Positions 46,615-56,274 of a DNA stretch of 64,000 nt are shown here, in pieces (within the stretch, counting starts at the first letter, position 1; each line of letters opens with the position of its first letter). The notes below the pieces were generated by a model. That model did no database searches. It was not told where the DNA came from and was given only the letters and a program-made list of their open reading frames with translations. This stretch comes from Oryzomonas sp. (GTDB taxonomy: Bacteria; Desulfobacterota; Desulfuromonadia; Geobacterales; Pseudopelobacteraceae), in the NCBI GenBank assembly GCA_031292255.1, contig JARLHN010000038.1, positions 1-64,000 on the forward strand, written 5' to 3'. The position numbers and the translations under genes are program-made.

Positions 46615-47499
46615 ATGAAAATACTGATTACAATACCGCACTATTACCGTTATCAGAAAGATGCCATATATGGATCAATGAAAAAAGATCCAGCCCCTCG
46701 AATTGAGGCATTGACTCAATGCATTTCGTCACTTCATCAACTATTCGGGTCGTCGCAGTATTATATTGACTATTTCAACAAAGAGGCATTTCCAGCCAAC
46801 CTTTCATACCAGCATCAATTAGACATAATGGTATTTACAACCGACAGTTGTCATCTGTTGGATGAAATATCCCTACCCAAAAATGATTACATCCATATAC
46901 CAACAAAAACGCAACCCATGTTGCTGGGTTTTGAATGCGCACAATTCATGAAACAACATAACAATGACTATGATTTTTTCTGCTTCATGGAAGATGACCT
47001 TATCATCTCAGATCCACATTTTTTTCAAAAGCTGCAATGGTTTGCCAAATCGACGTCCAACCATAACCTGCTTCAGCCCAACAGGTTCGAGGTGTCGCCG
47101 AATCATGTTGCAAAAAAATGCTATATCGACGGTTTGATAGCTAATATTTTCAACTATCTTTCTTTTTATTCTTTCGAAGGCCCCGATATCACGGCAAATT
47201 TCTACGGTACGGATGTCCAATTCAGCCAGCCGTTGAATCCGCATTCCGGGTGTTATTTCCTCAATGCGGAACAATTCGAATATTGGACGAAACAACCCTA
47301 TTTCAGCGAAATCGACACCGGCTTTATCGGCCCCCTGGAGAGTGCCGCGTCTCTCGGCATAATGAAAACTTTCAATATTTACAAACCCTCACCCCAAAAT
47401 GCCAATTTCCTCGAGATCAAGCATTACGGCAATGCCTATATTCAACTCGCAGGGGAGAGAATCGAACTTGTCAGCGCATCTTCTCAGGAAACGACCTGA
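46615..47499 (+). CDS. AT-rich gene, possible glycosyltransferase-like protein
   Basis: A 294-residue protein I do not recognise with certainty. It begins KILITIPHYYRYQKD, a plausible Rossmann-type first strand, and contains FFCFMEDDLIISDPHFFQK near residue 125, an acidic cluster like the metal-binding motif of glycosyltransferases. It is clearly more AT-rich than its surroundings and lies on the opposite strand from every neighbour, which suggests a recent horizontal arrival. The start ATG has a modest ribosome site (GGAG, ten bases upstream). It converges on the OGT gene with 59 bases between. Confidence 0.65.
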   Translation: MKILITIPHYYRYQKDAIYGSMKKDPAPRIEALTQCISSLHQLFGSSQYYIDYFNKEAFPANLSYQHQLDIMVFTTDSCHLLDEISLPKNDYIHIPTKTQPMLLGFECAQFMKQHNNDYDFFCFMEDDLIISDPHFFQKLQWFAKSTSNHNLLQPNRFEVSPNHVAKKCYIDGLIANIFNYLSFYSFEGPDITANFYGTDVQFSQPLNPHSGCYFLNAEQFEYWTKQPYFSEIDTGFIGPLESAASLGIMKTFNIYKPSPQNANFLEIKHYGNAYIQLAGERIELVSASSQETT

Positions 47500-47558
47500 A
47501 ATTCACAATAGATTCCTGGGAATACAATCGCCCGAGCACACACGCAAACAGGGAAATA

Positions 47559-50003
47559 TCAGTCTATCGAGGTGACCTGTTCCAAATTCAGCATTGAACA
47601 AAATGCATCCTCAACCCCCCGGGCAAACAATCGGGCATCGCATAACGGTGACCTGGCAAGTCTGTTACGCAACTCAGCCCGCAACAAAGATAATTTTTGC
47701 ATATCATTCGCTAATCCCAGCGCAAGTGCAATGTATTCATCGGCGGAAAATGCAATCATGGACGACAGGTCAAGGCGCGTGAGGATATCTGCGCCCACTC
47801 TCGATGCATGTCTGTCACCGGATAACGTCACGACCGGGACCCCCATCCAAAGCGCTTCAAAGGTCGTTGTAGTCCCATTGTACGGAAAGGTGTCAAGCGC
47901 GATATCCACATCATGATAACCGGCGAGATGATCCTTCTGATTCGGCGTGGAAGTGCGCAGTTCCAGCCTGTCGCCGGCTATGCCGAAATCGGCGAAGTAA
48001 CCGGTAAAACGCTGCGTTGTCGTACGATCGGCGAAGTAGTGGCATTTCAGCACCAGCCGGGAATCCTTGACTCGTCTGAGAATACGCGCCCACACGGCAA
48101 TGACCGCGGGTGAGATCTTGGGAAGCATGTTGAATGAGCCAAAGGTGATGTACCCGTTTTCGATAGAGGGGGAAGGAACCGTTTCCGGGGCATCCTCGGG
48201 AGCGCGGTAACAGAGGAATCCATCCTTCAGCCGGACCAGCTTTTCACTGTACAGGTTGTCGTCGGGTCCGGGCGGATCGGCAATCCCGTCGGTGAGCCGA
48301 TAGCCGATTGACGTAAGCCCTGTAGTATTCGGATAACCGAGCCAGCTCACCTGGATCGGCGCCGGCCTGTCACTAAAGACCGGCAAGCGTATCCGTGAAC
48401 CGGTATGACCCGCGAGGTCTACCAGAATATCGACCTGATCGGATCGGATCGTGTCGGCAACCACATTGTCGGGCAAACCGGAAATATCCAGCCAGCGGTC
48501 GGCAAGTTTCCTGAGACGTTCCGTTACGTTATCCGGCGTTGCAACATCCGGGTAGCAGAAGATTTGAAATCTGTCCCGATCCAATGTCGCCAACAGCGGC
48601 TCAAGGAAATAACTGACGGAATGGTTTCTCATGTCACCGGATATGAATCCCACCCGAATACGCGACTCTCCTCGAATGGGCCTGACCGGAGAAGTGCGGT
48701 CGCTTTTTCCATGCAAGGCATCCCATCGTCTGCTTTCGGCAAAAATTTCCCTCTGCGAGTAGCGTTCCGAATAATTCATGGCCAGCAACAGGCAGGAATG
48801 GGCCTTTAGATAGCTACTGTCGAGATCCATCGACGTTTTGAAGCAGCCAATCGCGTCTTCGAACAATCCTTGGTAAAACCTCACGCACCCCAATACGGTC
48901 ATGATTTCGGCATGTTCCGGAGAAAGCTCCACTCCTCGCAGGCAGAGTGCGGAGGCATCGGTCAGCCTGGCCTGCATCATGTATTTCAATGCCCTCTGCG
49001 CCGTATTGTGTTCTTCCAAGCGGGATTTTCCCTGCCCGGCCCCTGCAATTATCAGGTAAGGCGAATAATCCTCCGGCGGACAGTACAGAGTGCCGGCCAA
49101 CACCGGGGATGCCACCTGCCCATCCCAATCGATACGCCTCACCCCTTCGTAGGGAAGATCGACGGGAAGCCCGTATTTGAGTTTAAATCGGGCCCAGTTT
49201 TCATGGACCCGTGCCCATCGCCGGTTTCTTTTGGCCTTCTTCTCCTCCTCGGGAAGGTAATCGAAATTAGCCATATGCCGGTGCAGCGCAAAAGCACCAC
49301 ACGCCAGGACAAGCTGAAAACCGGCCCGTCGGACCCTGACGCCAAAATCGTGATCGGCAAAATATCCATAGAACAATGGATCAAGTCCGCCAATCGCATT
49401 CAACACTTTTCTGGAAACCAGGAAAGCATCGCCAGTGAGAAATTTGTCGAATCCCAGTTCATCTCCATGATTATTCAAGATCATTCTGGAAAATCGGAAC
49501 AATTCCTCCAATCCCGTCAGGTCCCTGTCCGGTATGATATTGTGGGAGGAAAATCCGTTGTCCACAAAATTGGAACACCCGCGAACAATGCCAAATTCGT
49601 CGGAGTGCCGTGCAACAGCCAGCAGCGTGGAGATATAGTCAGGCGTCACCAGCACGTCATTTGAAATGAATATGACATATTTCCCGGTGGCGTGGGAAAG
49701 TATGGCGTTGAGGCTGCCGCTGTATTCAAGATTCTTATGGAAACTGAACACCTTCGTGTTCGGATGATAGAGTGCGGCCTCACAAAACAAATCGAGTGTT
49801 TGGTCCGGAGAAAAGTCATCGACCAGAATCAACTCAAAATCACCTTCGACGCTCGAAAACAGGGCCGTCAGAGTGGCGTGGGTAGTGTCGCTATTCCCGT
49901 GGGCGGAGATGCCGATGGTCACTTCACCATCCAACCGCACCCTGGAAAAAGCACTCAAGGACATCGATGGAAAAAGGGCATATGATCCTGATTCCGGCTT
50001 CAT
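47559..50003 (-). CDS. GT2-TPR-OGT fusion glycosyltransferase
   Basis: An 814-residue fusion. Residues 25-265 form a family-2 glycosyltransferase (VTIGISAHGNSD, ILVDDFSPDQT, FISNDVLVTP). Residues 340-430 hold TPR repeats and residues 465-805 an O-GlcNAc-transferase-like (SPINDLY, GT41) domain with RVGFISGDMRNHS, VSWLGYPNTTG and FEALWMGVPVV. The first half may add a sugar to a glycan and the second a sugar to Ser/Thr of a protein. The ATG overlaps the stop of the double-OGT gene (ATGA), so the two are coupled. The acceptor is unknown; the pilins encoded a few kilobases upstream are candidates. Confidence 0.85.
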   Translation of the reverse strand: MKPESGSYALFPSMSLSAFSRVRLDGEVTIGISAHGNSDTTHATLTALFSSVEGDFELILVDDFSPDQTLDLFCEAALYHPNTKVFSFHKNLEYSGSLNAILSHATGKYVIFISNDVLVTPDYISTLLAVARHSDEFGIVRGCSNFVDNGFSSHNIIPDRDLTGLEELFRFSRMILNNHGDELGFDKFLTGDAFLVSRKVLNAIGGLDPLFYGYFADHDFGVRVRRAGFQLVLACGAFALHRHMANFDYLPEEEKKAKRNRRWARVHENWARFKLKYGLPVDLPYEGVRRIDWDGQVASPVLAGTLYCPPEDYSPYLIIAGAGQGKSRLEEHNTAQRALKYMMQARLTDASALCLRGVELSPEHAEIMTVLGCVRFYQGLFEDAIGCFKTSMDLDSSYLKAHSCLLLAMNYSERYSQREIFAESRRWDALHGKSDRTSPVRPIRGESRIRVGFISGDMRNHSVSYFLEPLLATLDRDRFQIFCYPDVATPDNVTERLRKLADRWLDISGLPDNVVADTIRSDQVDILVDLAGHTGSRIRLPVFSDRPAPIQVSWLGYPNTTGLTSIGYRLTDGIADPPGPDDNLYSEKLVRLKDGFLCYRAPEDAPETVPSPSIENGYITFGSFNMLPKISPAVIAVWARILRRVKDSRLVLKCHYFADRTTTQRFTGYFADFGIAGDRLELRTSTPNQKDHLAGYHDVDIALDTFPYNGTTTTFEALWMGVPVVTLSGDRHASRVGADILTRLDLSSMIAFSADEYIALALGLANDMQKLSLLRAELRNRLARSPLCDARLFARGVEDAFCSMLNLEQVTSID

Positions 50004-53000
50004 CCGGTATGCTCGCCCGATTGCCCTTCGGAATTCTTTTCCCATGAAAGCCAGATTTGACGATAGATATCCTCAAGCGTTCGGGTAAATCCGGCGCCGT
50101 CACACAGTGGCGATGCAGCCATTCTCCGGCGCATCCCCTGCCTGAGTCTCGAAAGCCGGTCAAGGTCCGCGGAAAGTCCCGCGGCAATATCCACGTAATC
50201 CGCACCGGTATCCGCGGATAGATCGTCAAGATCCAGCATCTTGAGAAAACCTTTTGTCTGGCGGCTGACGGGACGATCTCCGGCCAACGTGACCACCGGA
50301 ACACCCATCCAAAGGGCTTCGCAACTGGTGAGTCCGCCGGTATAGGGGAAAGGATCCAATGCGATATCGATATCGTTATATTCGTCCCTCATGATAAACA
50401 GTGGCGACTGCCCCCTGAATTCTATTCGCCGGCGCGGAATGCCGTGCAGCGCAAAGAGTATGCGAAAATAATCCCGAACCGCTCCGTTATCCAGGGTTTT
50501 CCATTTCAGCACCAGCCTCGAAGCAGGCACGCGCTTCAATATTTCGCACCAGGCCTGAATGACGTCCGGGGTCAATTTGGCAATATTATTGAAACAGCCA
50601 AAGGTAATATAACCGTTTTTAAATGCGGGAAGCGATTCCACGTCCGGGCAGATGGACGGCGGCGTGTAGCAGAAGCGGTTGTGCGGCATTCTTACCACCG
50701 TCTCGCGATACCACAGCTCGCACCCGTCCGGGACCGTGTCAAAATCGGAGATTACATAATCCATGGTGGCAAGACCGGTCGTATTGAAATACCCCAGCCA
50801 TGAAACCTGGACAGGCGCGGCGCGGCGGGAGAAGACCGGCAGGCGGTTGCCCGCGGAGTGTCCCGACAAATCGACGAGAATATCGATCCGGTCCTGCTGC
50901 AGCAGGGTAAAAAAATCATCATCGGACATTTCTTTGATGTCCCGCCAGTGCTCGGCATATTTGATGATTTCCCTGGAGATCTCGTCTTGTATGTCGTTGT
51001 TGCTGTAGCAGAATATCTCAAATTTGCTTCTGTCGTGGTTACGGGCAATTGCCTGAAAGAATATCCCGCCCGCATGGTGGTGAAAATCGGCTGAAACGTA
51101 GCCGATGCGCAGCCTGCCGCCTTGCTTGAGCCGGTCGCTGAAATCCAGTCCGGAGAGAGGCTTGCCATGGGTTTTGTCCCAGGCGCAACTCTCCTCATAG
51201 ATATCCATTTGAGAGCAGGACGAAATGTAGTTCATTGCAAACAGAATGTTGGATTGAATGCCGGGATTGTCCGGCGCCAGCTCCCGTGCCCGTTTCAGGT
51301 GTTCGACAGCTCCTGCCGCGTCGCCGTGCGAAAGCTTCAGTTCGGATAACAGACATAATGCCGTTGCATCATCCGGCCTCATTCGGGCAGCGGTTTCATA
51401 CGCGTCAAGGGCTTCAAGATACAGCCCCTTTTCGCGGGCGGCATTGCCGAGATTTATGTATGCATCGGGATTGTCCGGCGTCAATTCGACTGCTTTACGG
51501 CACATTGCGACTGCCCGCGTATAGCTTTTCATATCTGTCAGCAACCGGCCGAGGTTGTTGTAAGCGTCCCCAAAAGCGGGATTGAGCCGTATCGCTTTCC
51601 TGAAGCCGGCGGCGGCCTGTCTCCAAAACTCTTTGCCAAGTGCGGACCGGCAAATGCCCAGGTTATTGTACGCCTCCGCAAAACCATGATCCTTGAGCAC
51701 GGCCAGCCTGAAAAATGCCGCGGCCGTGCCGTACTCCTTTGCCTCCATCCGGTCTATGCCGGAATTATAATATTCTTTCCCGCTGATTGCGTGATGAGAC
51801 CGCTTCAGGGACAAAACATTCCCTTTGCCGCACCAGTCATGCCACATCTCCCGGTAGGCATGTTCAAGGCTGCGGGAAAAAAGCGCGCCGTTGCAGAGTG
51901 GCGAAACAGACAACCTGTCCCGAAACGATGCTCTCAACCGGGCCAGGACGCCGGTGTTTCCGGCAAGGCTTCGGATTTTATCAATAAAATCCTCACGGGA
52001 ATCCGCCGCCAGCAATTCCTTAAGACCGCAGGATGCAAGCAAAGAAGCGGTTTGTCTGCTGATGGGTGTTCCGCCCGTTATGGTGACGACCGGGACCCCC
52101 ATCCAGAGCGCTTCACAGGTCGTGGCGCCGCCATTGAAGGGGAACGTATCGAGGGCAATGTCTATATCGCCATATTCTGCCAACATTTGCGGATGGGGAG
52201 ACTCTTTCCTGACTTCAATACGTTCCGTAGCCACGCCATGCTGTTCAAACTGTTCAAAAAGCCGATGCTGCACGCTCCCGGTTCCTAACGCCATAGTTTT
52301 AAGGACAATTTTCGATCTTGGCACCGCCTTGAGTACCGCGCTCCACAAAGACACGGTTTCCGGCGTGATCTTGTGAATTTTGTTGAATGAACCGAAAGTT
52401 ATGAACCCGTTTCCGAGTGCCGGAAGAGAGGTTACGTCCGGCGCATACGCAGGCGGCTCATAACAGAAACGGCCGTCCGGGAGCCGCACGACCTGTTCGG
52501 AAAACCAGCGCTCTTCTCCCGGGGGCACGGTAACGGCATCGGAAATAAGATAATCCATAGCCGTCATACCGGTCGTATTGAAGTAGCCCAACCACGAGAC
52601 CTGCACCGGGGCCGGCTTGCGGGCAAAGACCAGCAGTCTGTGCAGCGAGGTGTGCCCCGAGAGGTCAACGAGAATGTCGATGCCGTCCAATCTGATCATC
52701 TCGGCGACGAGTTCGTCCGAGAGCGATTCTATGTTGCGCCAGTGTTCGGCACAAACCATCAGCTTGCGCGTCATCTCATCGAATCTGTTACAATTGTTGT
52801 AAAGGAATATTTCAAAAGCATTTCGATCGTGATGCTCGACAACCGGCTTGAAATGGTAGCTGACCGGATGCATCTTAAAATCGCCGGAAACATACCCGAC
52901 CCGCAAGCGCCGGCCGGATGCACAGGAATTCAGATAAGGCCTGCGGATGTATTTGCCGGCTGCATGCGACTTTCCCCAACGTTTACTTTCGCGATAGATT

Positions 53001-53605
53001 GCCTGCTGATCAAATCTCGATAGGTAATTCATCATAAAAAGAATATTCGTATGGGCGTTTGAAGAGTGCGACGCGAATTCAATGACGCGGGAATAATTGT
53101 GCAAGGCGAGTTCTGAATCCCCGCGTTCGCCATGGATATTCCCCATCGTCATGTAGTTCTCGGGCTGCAGCGGATCGATTTCCAAGGCCCTGGAACAGAC
53201 GCTCAATGCTTCATCGAGTCGGCCGGATTTCAACAATGCCAACGACATATTCTTGAAAGCAATAGAATTGCCGGGCTCAAGATTGGTCAGGCGCTGGTAG
53301 CAATCCAGCGCCTCTTCATATTTTTGCATATCGACATAGATATTGCCAAGGTTGTTATAGGCAGCGCTAAAATCCGGATTCAAGTCCAGCGCTTTTCTGA
53401 CGGAGGCAATCCCCTCCTCGCTCCTGCCCAGCTTATGGAGCACAACTCCAATGCCATGAAGGGCACGCAAGTTTTCCGGAGATTCTGAGAGAATACGTTC
53501 ATAGACGGCAAGGGACTGCCCATAATCCCCGGCAGCGTGCAGGGCAGAAGCCTCATCGCAGAGGCGATTCAACCCATCCGGTTCATTCTTTTCCCTCTGT
53601 GTCAT
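50000..53605 (-). CDS. protein with two complete TPR-OGT modules
   Basis: A 1201-residue cytoplasmic protein made of two full TPR plus OGT (GT41) modules. The first has TPRs at about 20-180 and an OGT domain at about 235-590 (RVGYVSGDFKMHP, SWLGYFNTTGMTA, CEALWMGVPVV). The second has TPRs at about 610-800 and an OGT domain at about 840-1190 (RIGYVSADFHHHA, SWLGYFNTTGLAT, CEALWMGVPVV). Both look catalytically intact, so this is probably an internal duplication. It uses UDP-sugar to modify Ser/Thr. The ATG shares one base with the stop of the membrane-protein gene upstream. Targets are unknown. Confidence 0.88.
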   Translation of the reverse strand: MTQREKNEPDGLNRLCDEASALHAAGDYGQSLAVYERILSESPENLRALHGIGVVLHKLGRSEEGIASVRKALDLNPDFSAAYNNLGNIYVDMQKYEEALDCYQRLTNLEPGNSIAFKNMSLALLKSGRLDEALSVCSRALEIDPLQPENYMTMGNIHGERGDSELALHNYSRVIEFASHSSNAHTNILFMMNYLSRFDQQAIYRESKRWGKSHAAGKYIRRPYLNSCASGRRLRVGYVSGDFKMHPVSYHFKPVVEHHDRNAFEIFLYNNCNRFDEMTRKLMVCAEHWRNIESLSDELVAEMIRLDGIDILVDLSGHTSLHRLLVFARKPAPVQVSWLGYFNTTGMTAMDYLISDAVTVPPGEERWFSEQVVRLPDGRFCYEPPAYAPDVTSLPALGNGFITFGSFNKIHKITPETVSLWSAVLKAVPRSKIVLKTMALGTGSVQHRLFEQFEQHGVATERIEVRKESPHPQMLAEYGDIDIALDTFPFNGGATTCEALWMGVPVVTITGGTPISRQTASLLASCGLKELLAADSREDFIDKIRSLAGNTGVLARLRASFRDRLSVSPLCNGALFSRSLEHAYREMWHDWCGKGNVLSLKRSHHAISGKEYYNSGIDRMEAKEYGTAAAFFRLAVLKDHGFAEAYNNLGICRSALGKEFWRQAAAGFRKAIRLNPAFGDAYNNLGRLLTDMKSYTRAVAMCRKAVELTPDNPDAYINLGNAAREKGLYLEALDAYETAARMRPDDATALCLLSELKLSHGDAAGAVEHLKRARELAPDNPGIQSNILFAMNYISSCSQMDIYEESCAWDKTHGKPLSGLDFSDRLKQGGRLRIGYVSADFHHHAGGIFFQAIARNHDRSKFEIFCYSNNDIQDEISREIIKYAEHWRDIKEMSDDDFFTLLQQDRIDILVDLSGHSAGNRLPVFSRRAAPVQVSWLGYFNTTGLATMDYVISDFDTVPDGCELWYRETVVRMPHNRFCYTPPSICPDVESLPAFKNGYITFGCFNNIAKLTPDVIQAWCEILKRVPASRLVLKWKTLDNGAVRDYFRILFALHGIPRRRIEFRGQSPLFIMRDEYNDIDIALDPFPYTGGLTSCEALWMGVPVVTLAGDRPVSRQTKGFLKMLDLDDLSADTGADYVDIAAGLSADLDRLSRLRQGMRRRMAASPLCDGAGFTRTLEDIYRQIWLSWEKNSEGQSGEHTG

Positions 53606-55530
53606 CAATGGTCCTCTTTCAGGCGATCCATCAGTTTTGCCGAATAGGCTTTGTAAGGGCTGGTACCGGCAAAGGCGCCATGGGCGCGAATAAAGAAACC
53701 AAGGGCTGATTTCCTGTCATTGGCAGCCAAAGCCTTTTGCCCGAGGTTATAAATAACCATGGGGTCTTTTGTCAGTTCCCCGAGCTGTGTTTCATAGGTT
53801 CTCTTTTTTGCAGAAAGTTCTTCACTCCTGCCGGAATCCCCCAACTGGCTCAGCATGGTTTCAAGTTGCCGGATAATGCGCTTCAATGCTTTCTCCGAGG
53901 AATTCCGGGTCTTTCTAATCACGGTTTCATAGAGTTCCAGGGCCTGATCCGGCTTACCCTCGTTGTTCAGTATTTCAGCCATCAGCAGATCGGCGGTTTC
54001 ATCATACCCAAGCGAATGAAGCGTCTGACCCACAACATATTGACATTTTGCCGCTGGGATGTCACCCGCATTGTAAAGGGCATACATATAGATGTCCCGC
54101 AACCGTCTGGACTGTGGTGATTGCCTGACGGTATCTCCAAACAGGCTCACATTTTTCTGCCAGACGAGATTCCGGCTGAAGGTTTGCCAACTATACAACA
54201 ACATGAGCGTTACAAGGATAGCAGCGGTTGCGCAGGCAACCGAATACCGCTGGGGCGGGCGCCCGTCAAGATACATGATAATTGCGACGATCCAGAATGC
54301 TGTTGAAATGTAGATATAACGTTCGGCATATCCGGTCCAGGCAATAGTTCCAAAAGCAAAGGGAAGAGCCGGAAGGAACATGCAGACGCCGGCAATAAAA
54401 AAGGCGGCCGGGAGGTTCAATCTGGTCAATAGCCGGAGGCAGAACAGCAAGAGCAGAATGCCGGCCAGATCATAAAGGGGATCTATTTCAAGCAGGTAGA
54501 AATTAAGCGGCAATGGAAACAGAAATTTCTTGAAATAGAACCCGCTCGCTCCAAGGAAAACCGAGATGCTGTAATTGACATCCAGCAGCATCAGCTTGAC
54601 GGTTTGTCCAATTTTCCCGACATCGGATATGTATACCATTCTTCTCAGCAGATAATAGGAAGCTGCCGTGGCACATGCAGAGCTGCCGAACAATAGCGCT
54701 TTCTTCAAATCAAGACGAAACAGGTCCTTCCATCCTCTCTCTTCCGTGAGCAAGGCGATGGAGTAACACGCGCAACCCGCAAGGGCGGCCCAGTAATTGC
54801 CGAAATAGATCATCTCCATTGCGATGACGGCAAACATCATCAGGAAAAACGGCAGGCCCGAGGGCCTGAAGACCGATGTTGTCCTGACTGGTTGCAGGAT
54901 ATCGTTCTTCTTTTCAGGGCCGTAGTCAATGTCGGCGTTCAAAAGGAAAAATGCGGCCAGAATCATGCCGAATGATGCCTCTTTTGACAGTATCCCCAAG
55001 ATGATGAACACTACGGCAAGAACCAGATAAATTCTCGCCCTGGATTTGCGGTACAGGAGCAGAAACGCTGCCGATGCCAGCACAAAGTTAGCCGCCAGAA
55101 TATCCGTCCGTCCCGAGATCCAGTTAACCGATTCGGTGACGATCGGATGCACCGCAAACAGGATGGCGCCGCACAGGGGGAGATAACTTTTGATGCCGTT
55201 CTTGTTGCGCACGGCGATGTGCAGGATATAAAACAGTAACAGGACATTGACAAGGTGCAGGAGAACATTATCTAGATGCATGGAACGCAGATCGAGCGCC
55301 CACAAGGTATTATCGAGATAATAACTCAGCCCGATCAGGGGACGGTAATAACCACCGTTCACAATATGCGGCAGGAAAATACTCTTGAGGGTCAATGAAC
55401 CGGCATTAAACATCCCATTCAACATCTCCTGGTCATCGATCAGGCATACTTCCGCATTGAGAGTGGGATAAAATACCGTCAAAACAAGCAGGCAGAGCAG
55501 AAGAAGTTGATACGGAAGGCGTAGACGCAT
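53605..55530 (-). CDS. TMTC-like membrane glycosyltransferase with TPRs
   Basis: A 641-residue protein with about eleven membrane helices in residues 8-460 and TPR-like repeats in the soluble C-terminal part. The first periplasmic loop has the acidic pair in LIDDQEML, as in GT-C enzymes, and the segment HPIVTESVNWISGRTD is typical of TMTC and related protein O-mannosyltransferases. It probably transfers a lipid-linked sugar to proteins as they cross the membrane. It starts only a few bases after the spc terminator and heads the glycosylation operon. Pilin modification is a reasonable guess given its place next to the pilin genes. Confidence 0.75.
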   Translation of the reverse strand: MRLRLPYQLLLLCLLVLTVFYPTLNAEVCLIDDQEMLNGMFNAGSLTLKSIFLPHIVNGGYYRPLIGLSYYLDNTLWALDLRSMHLDNVLLHLVNVLLLFYILHIAVRNKNGIKSYLPLCGAILFAVHPIVTESVNWISGRTDILAANFVLASAAFLLLYRKSRARIYLVLAVVFIILGILSKEASFGMILAAFFLLNADIDYGPEKKNDILQPVRTTSVFRPSGLPFFLMMFAVIAMEMIYFGNYWAALAGCACYSIALLTEERGWKDLFRLDLKKALLFGSSACATAASYYLLRRMVYISDVGKIGQTVKLMLLDVNYSISVFLGASGFYFKKFLFPLPLNFYLLEIDPLYDLAGILLLLFCLRLLTRLNLPAAFFIAGVCMFLPALPFAFGTIAWTGYAERYIYISTAFWIVAIIMYLDGRPPQRYSVACATAAILVTLMLLYSWQTFSRNLVWQKNVSLFGDTVRQSPQSRRLRDIYMYALYNAGDIPAAKCQYVVGQTLHSLGYDETADLLMAEILNNEGKPDQALELYETVIRKTRNSSEKALKRIIRQLETMLSQLGDSGRSEELSAKKRTYETQLGELTKDPMVIYNLGQKALAANDRKSALGFFIRAHGAFAGTSPYKAYSAKLMDRLKEDH

Positions 55531-55538
55531 GAGGCACC

Positions 55539-55571
55539 AAAAAAAAAGGGTCGGCTCACGCCAACCCTTTG
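55539..55571 (-). terminator. rho-independent terminator after spc
   Basis: On the minus strand an 11-bp stem (AAAGGGTTGGC with GCCGACCCTTT, one G-T pair) around a GTGA loop is followed by nine T. It separates the pilin operon from the glycosylation operon, although some read-through into the TMTC-like gene is likely because that gene starts directly after the T run. Confidence 0.92.
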
Positions 55572-55588
55572 GTCTGCAAAAAAGGGGA

Positions 55589-55903
55589 TTACATCGAAGT
55601 CCAAGTCCCGGAAACTAAAATCGTCGTGGAAGATGCTCCATCAATAGTCGCGCCGGGCTGAACGGTTTTATACCAGAAATTCGGTTGAGAACTATTTGTT
55701 GCATACTCATGATCACCGCTTGAATGCAGCGAATTTGCTCCATAGGCAGTTCCCCCGGATTCAACCGAAATGGTAACTTTGGTTGAAGGGGCAAAGGTGC
55801 CGCCGCCGAGTACGAGAGGAGTTGAGATTATGCACGCGTATGCCGATACCGCACACATGGTGAGAGCTATCACGAAACAGATTTTAAACAGATTCTTATT
55901 CAT
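55589..55903 (-). CDS. spc: Spc-like secreted companion of the short pilin (PilA-C type)
   Basis: A 104-residue secreted protein. The signal peptide, MNKNLFKICFVIALTMCAVSA, ends near Ala-Tyr-Ala before Cys. The mature part contains LVLGGGTFAPSTKVTIS and HSSGDHEYAT, matching from memory the pattern of the PilA-C/Spc protein that follows pilA-N in Geobacter sulfurreducens. There it stabilises the truncated pilin, which corresponds to the N-terminal half of a normal pilin. AGGAG lies eight bases before the ATG at 55903. It is cotranscribed with the pilin gene 66 bases upstream. The identification rests on motif memory and position. Confidence 0.8.
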   Translation of the reverse strand: MNKNLFKICFVIALTMCAVSAYACIISTPLVLGGGTFAPSTKVTISVESGGTAYGANSLHSSGDHEYATNSSQPNFWYKTVQPGATIDGASSTTILVSGTWTSM

Positions 55904-55969
55904 TAAAGGTCTCCTTTCAATTTTTGAAAGCAAAATAATAGAATATCTCAGCTAATTAAATCCAACCTA

Positions 55970-56182
55970 TTACAAAATGGGATATGCCTGTTGATCTGCA
56001 AAAGCAGATTCCATCTGGGTCTTGAAGTTCCTCAAGTCGCTGAGCGCAGCCGAGTTGAAGCCCTTGATGCGATATGCGGAGAACTGCGGGATGGCTACGG
56101 CGGCCAGGATACCGATGATCGCAACAACGATCAGCAGCTCGATCAACGTAAAACCTTTTCTGCTACGAAGTTTGTTAAGCAT
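55970..56182 (-). CDS. pilA: short type IV pilin PilA-N (second of two)
   Basis: A 70-residue prepilin with a ten-residue leader ending in Lys-Gly and a 60-residue mature part starting FTLIELLIVVAIIGILAA. Glu5 of the mature protein is present. The globular C-terminal half of ordinary pilins is missing, as in Geobacter. Aromatic residues occur at mature positions 1, 24, 27, 32, 43, 51 and 57; all six positions described for the conductive pilin of G. sulfurreducens are aromatic (Tyr32 is Phe) and Phe43 is extra. It is preceded by a sigma-54-type promoter and followed by spc. It should form the main pilus subunit. Confidence 0.95.
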   Translation of the reverse strand: MLNKLRSRKGFTLIELLIVVAIIGILAAVAIPQFSAYRIKGFNSAALSDLRNFKTQMESAFADQQAYPIL

Positions 56183-56257
56183 GTTTTTCTCCTTTCGTTG
56201 TGTATGCCTTCCAGAGGCAAAAATAAAAAAAGCATTAACTCTATATAATCAAACCAG

Positions 56258-56274
56258 TGCAAATAGCAAACCAA
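56258..56274 (-). promoter_or_regulatory. sigma-54 promoter of the second pilin gene
   Basis: On the minus strand TTGGTTTGCTATTTGCA has GG and GC exactly ten bases apart and the -12 motif TTTGCA. The start of transcription would be near 56247, about 65 bases before the pilin ATG. pilA of G. sulfurreducens is likewise expressed from a sigma-54 promoter under PilR. Confidence 0.7.
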
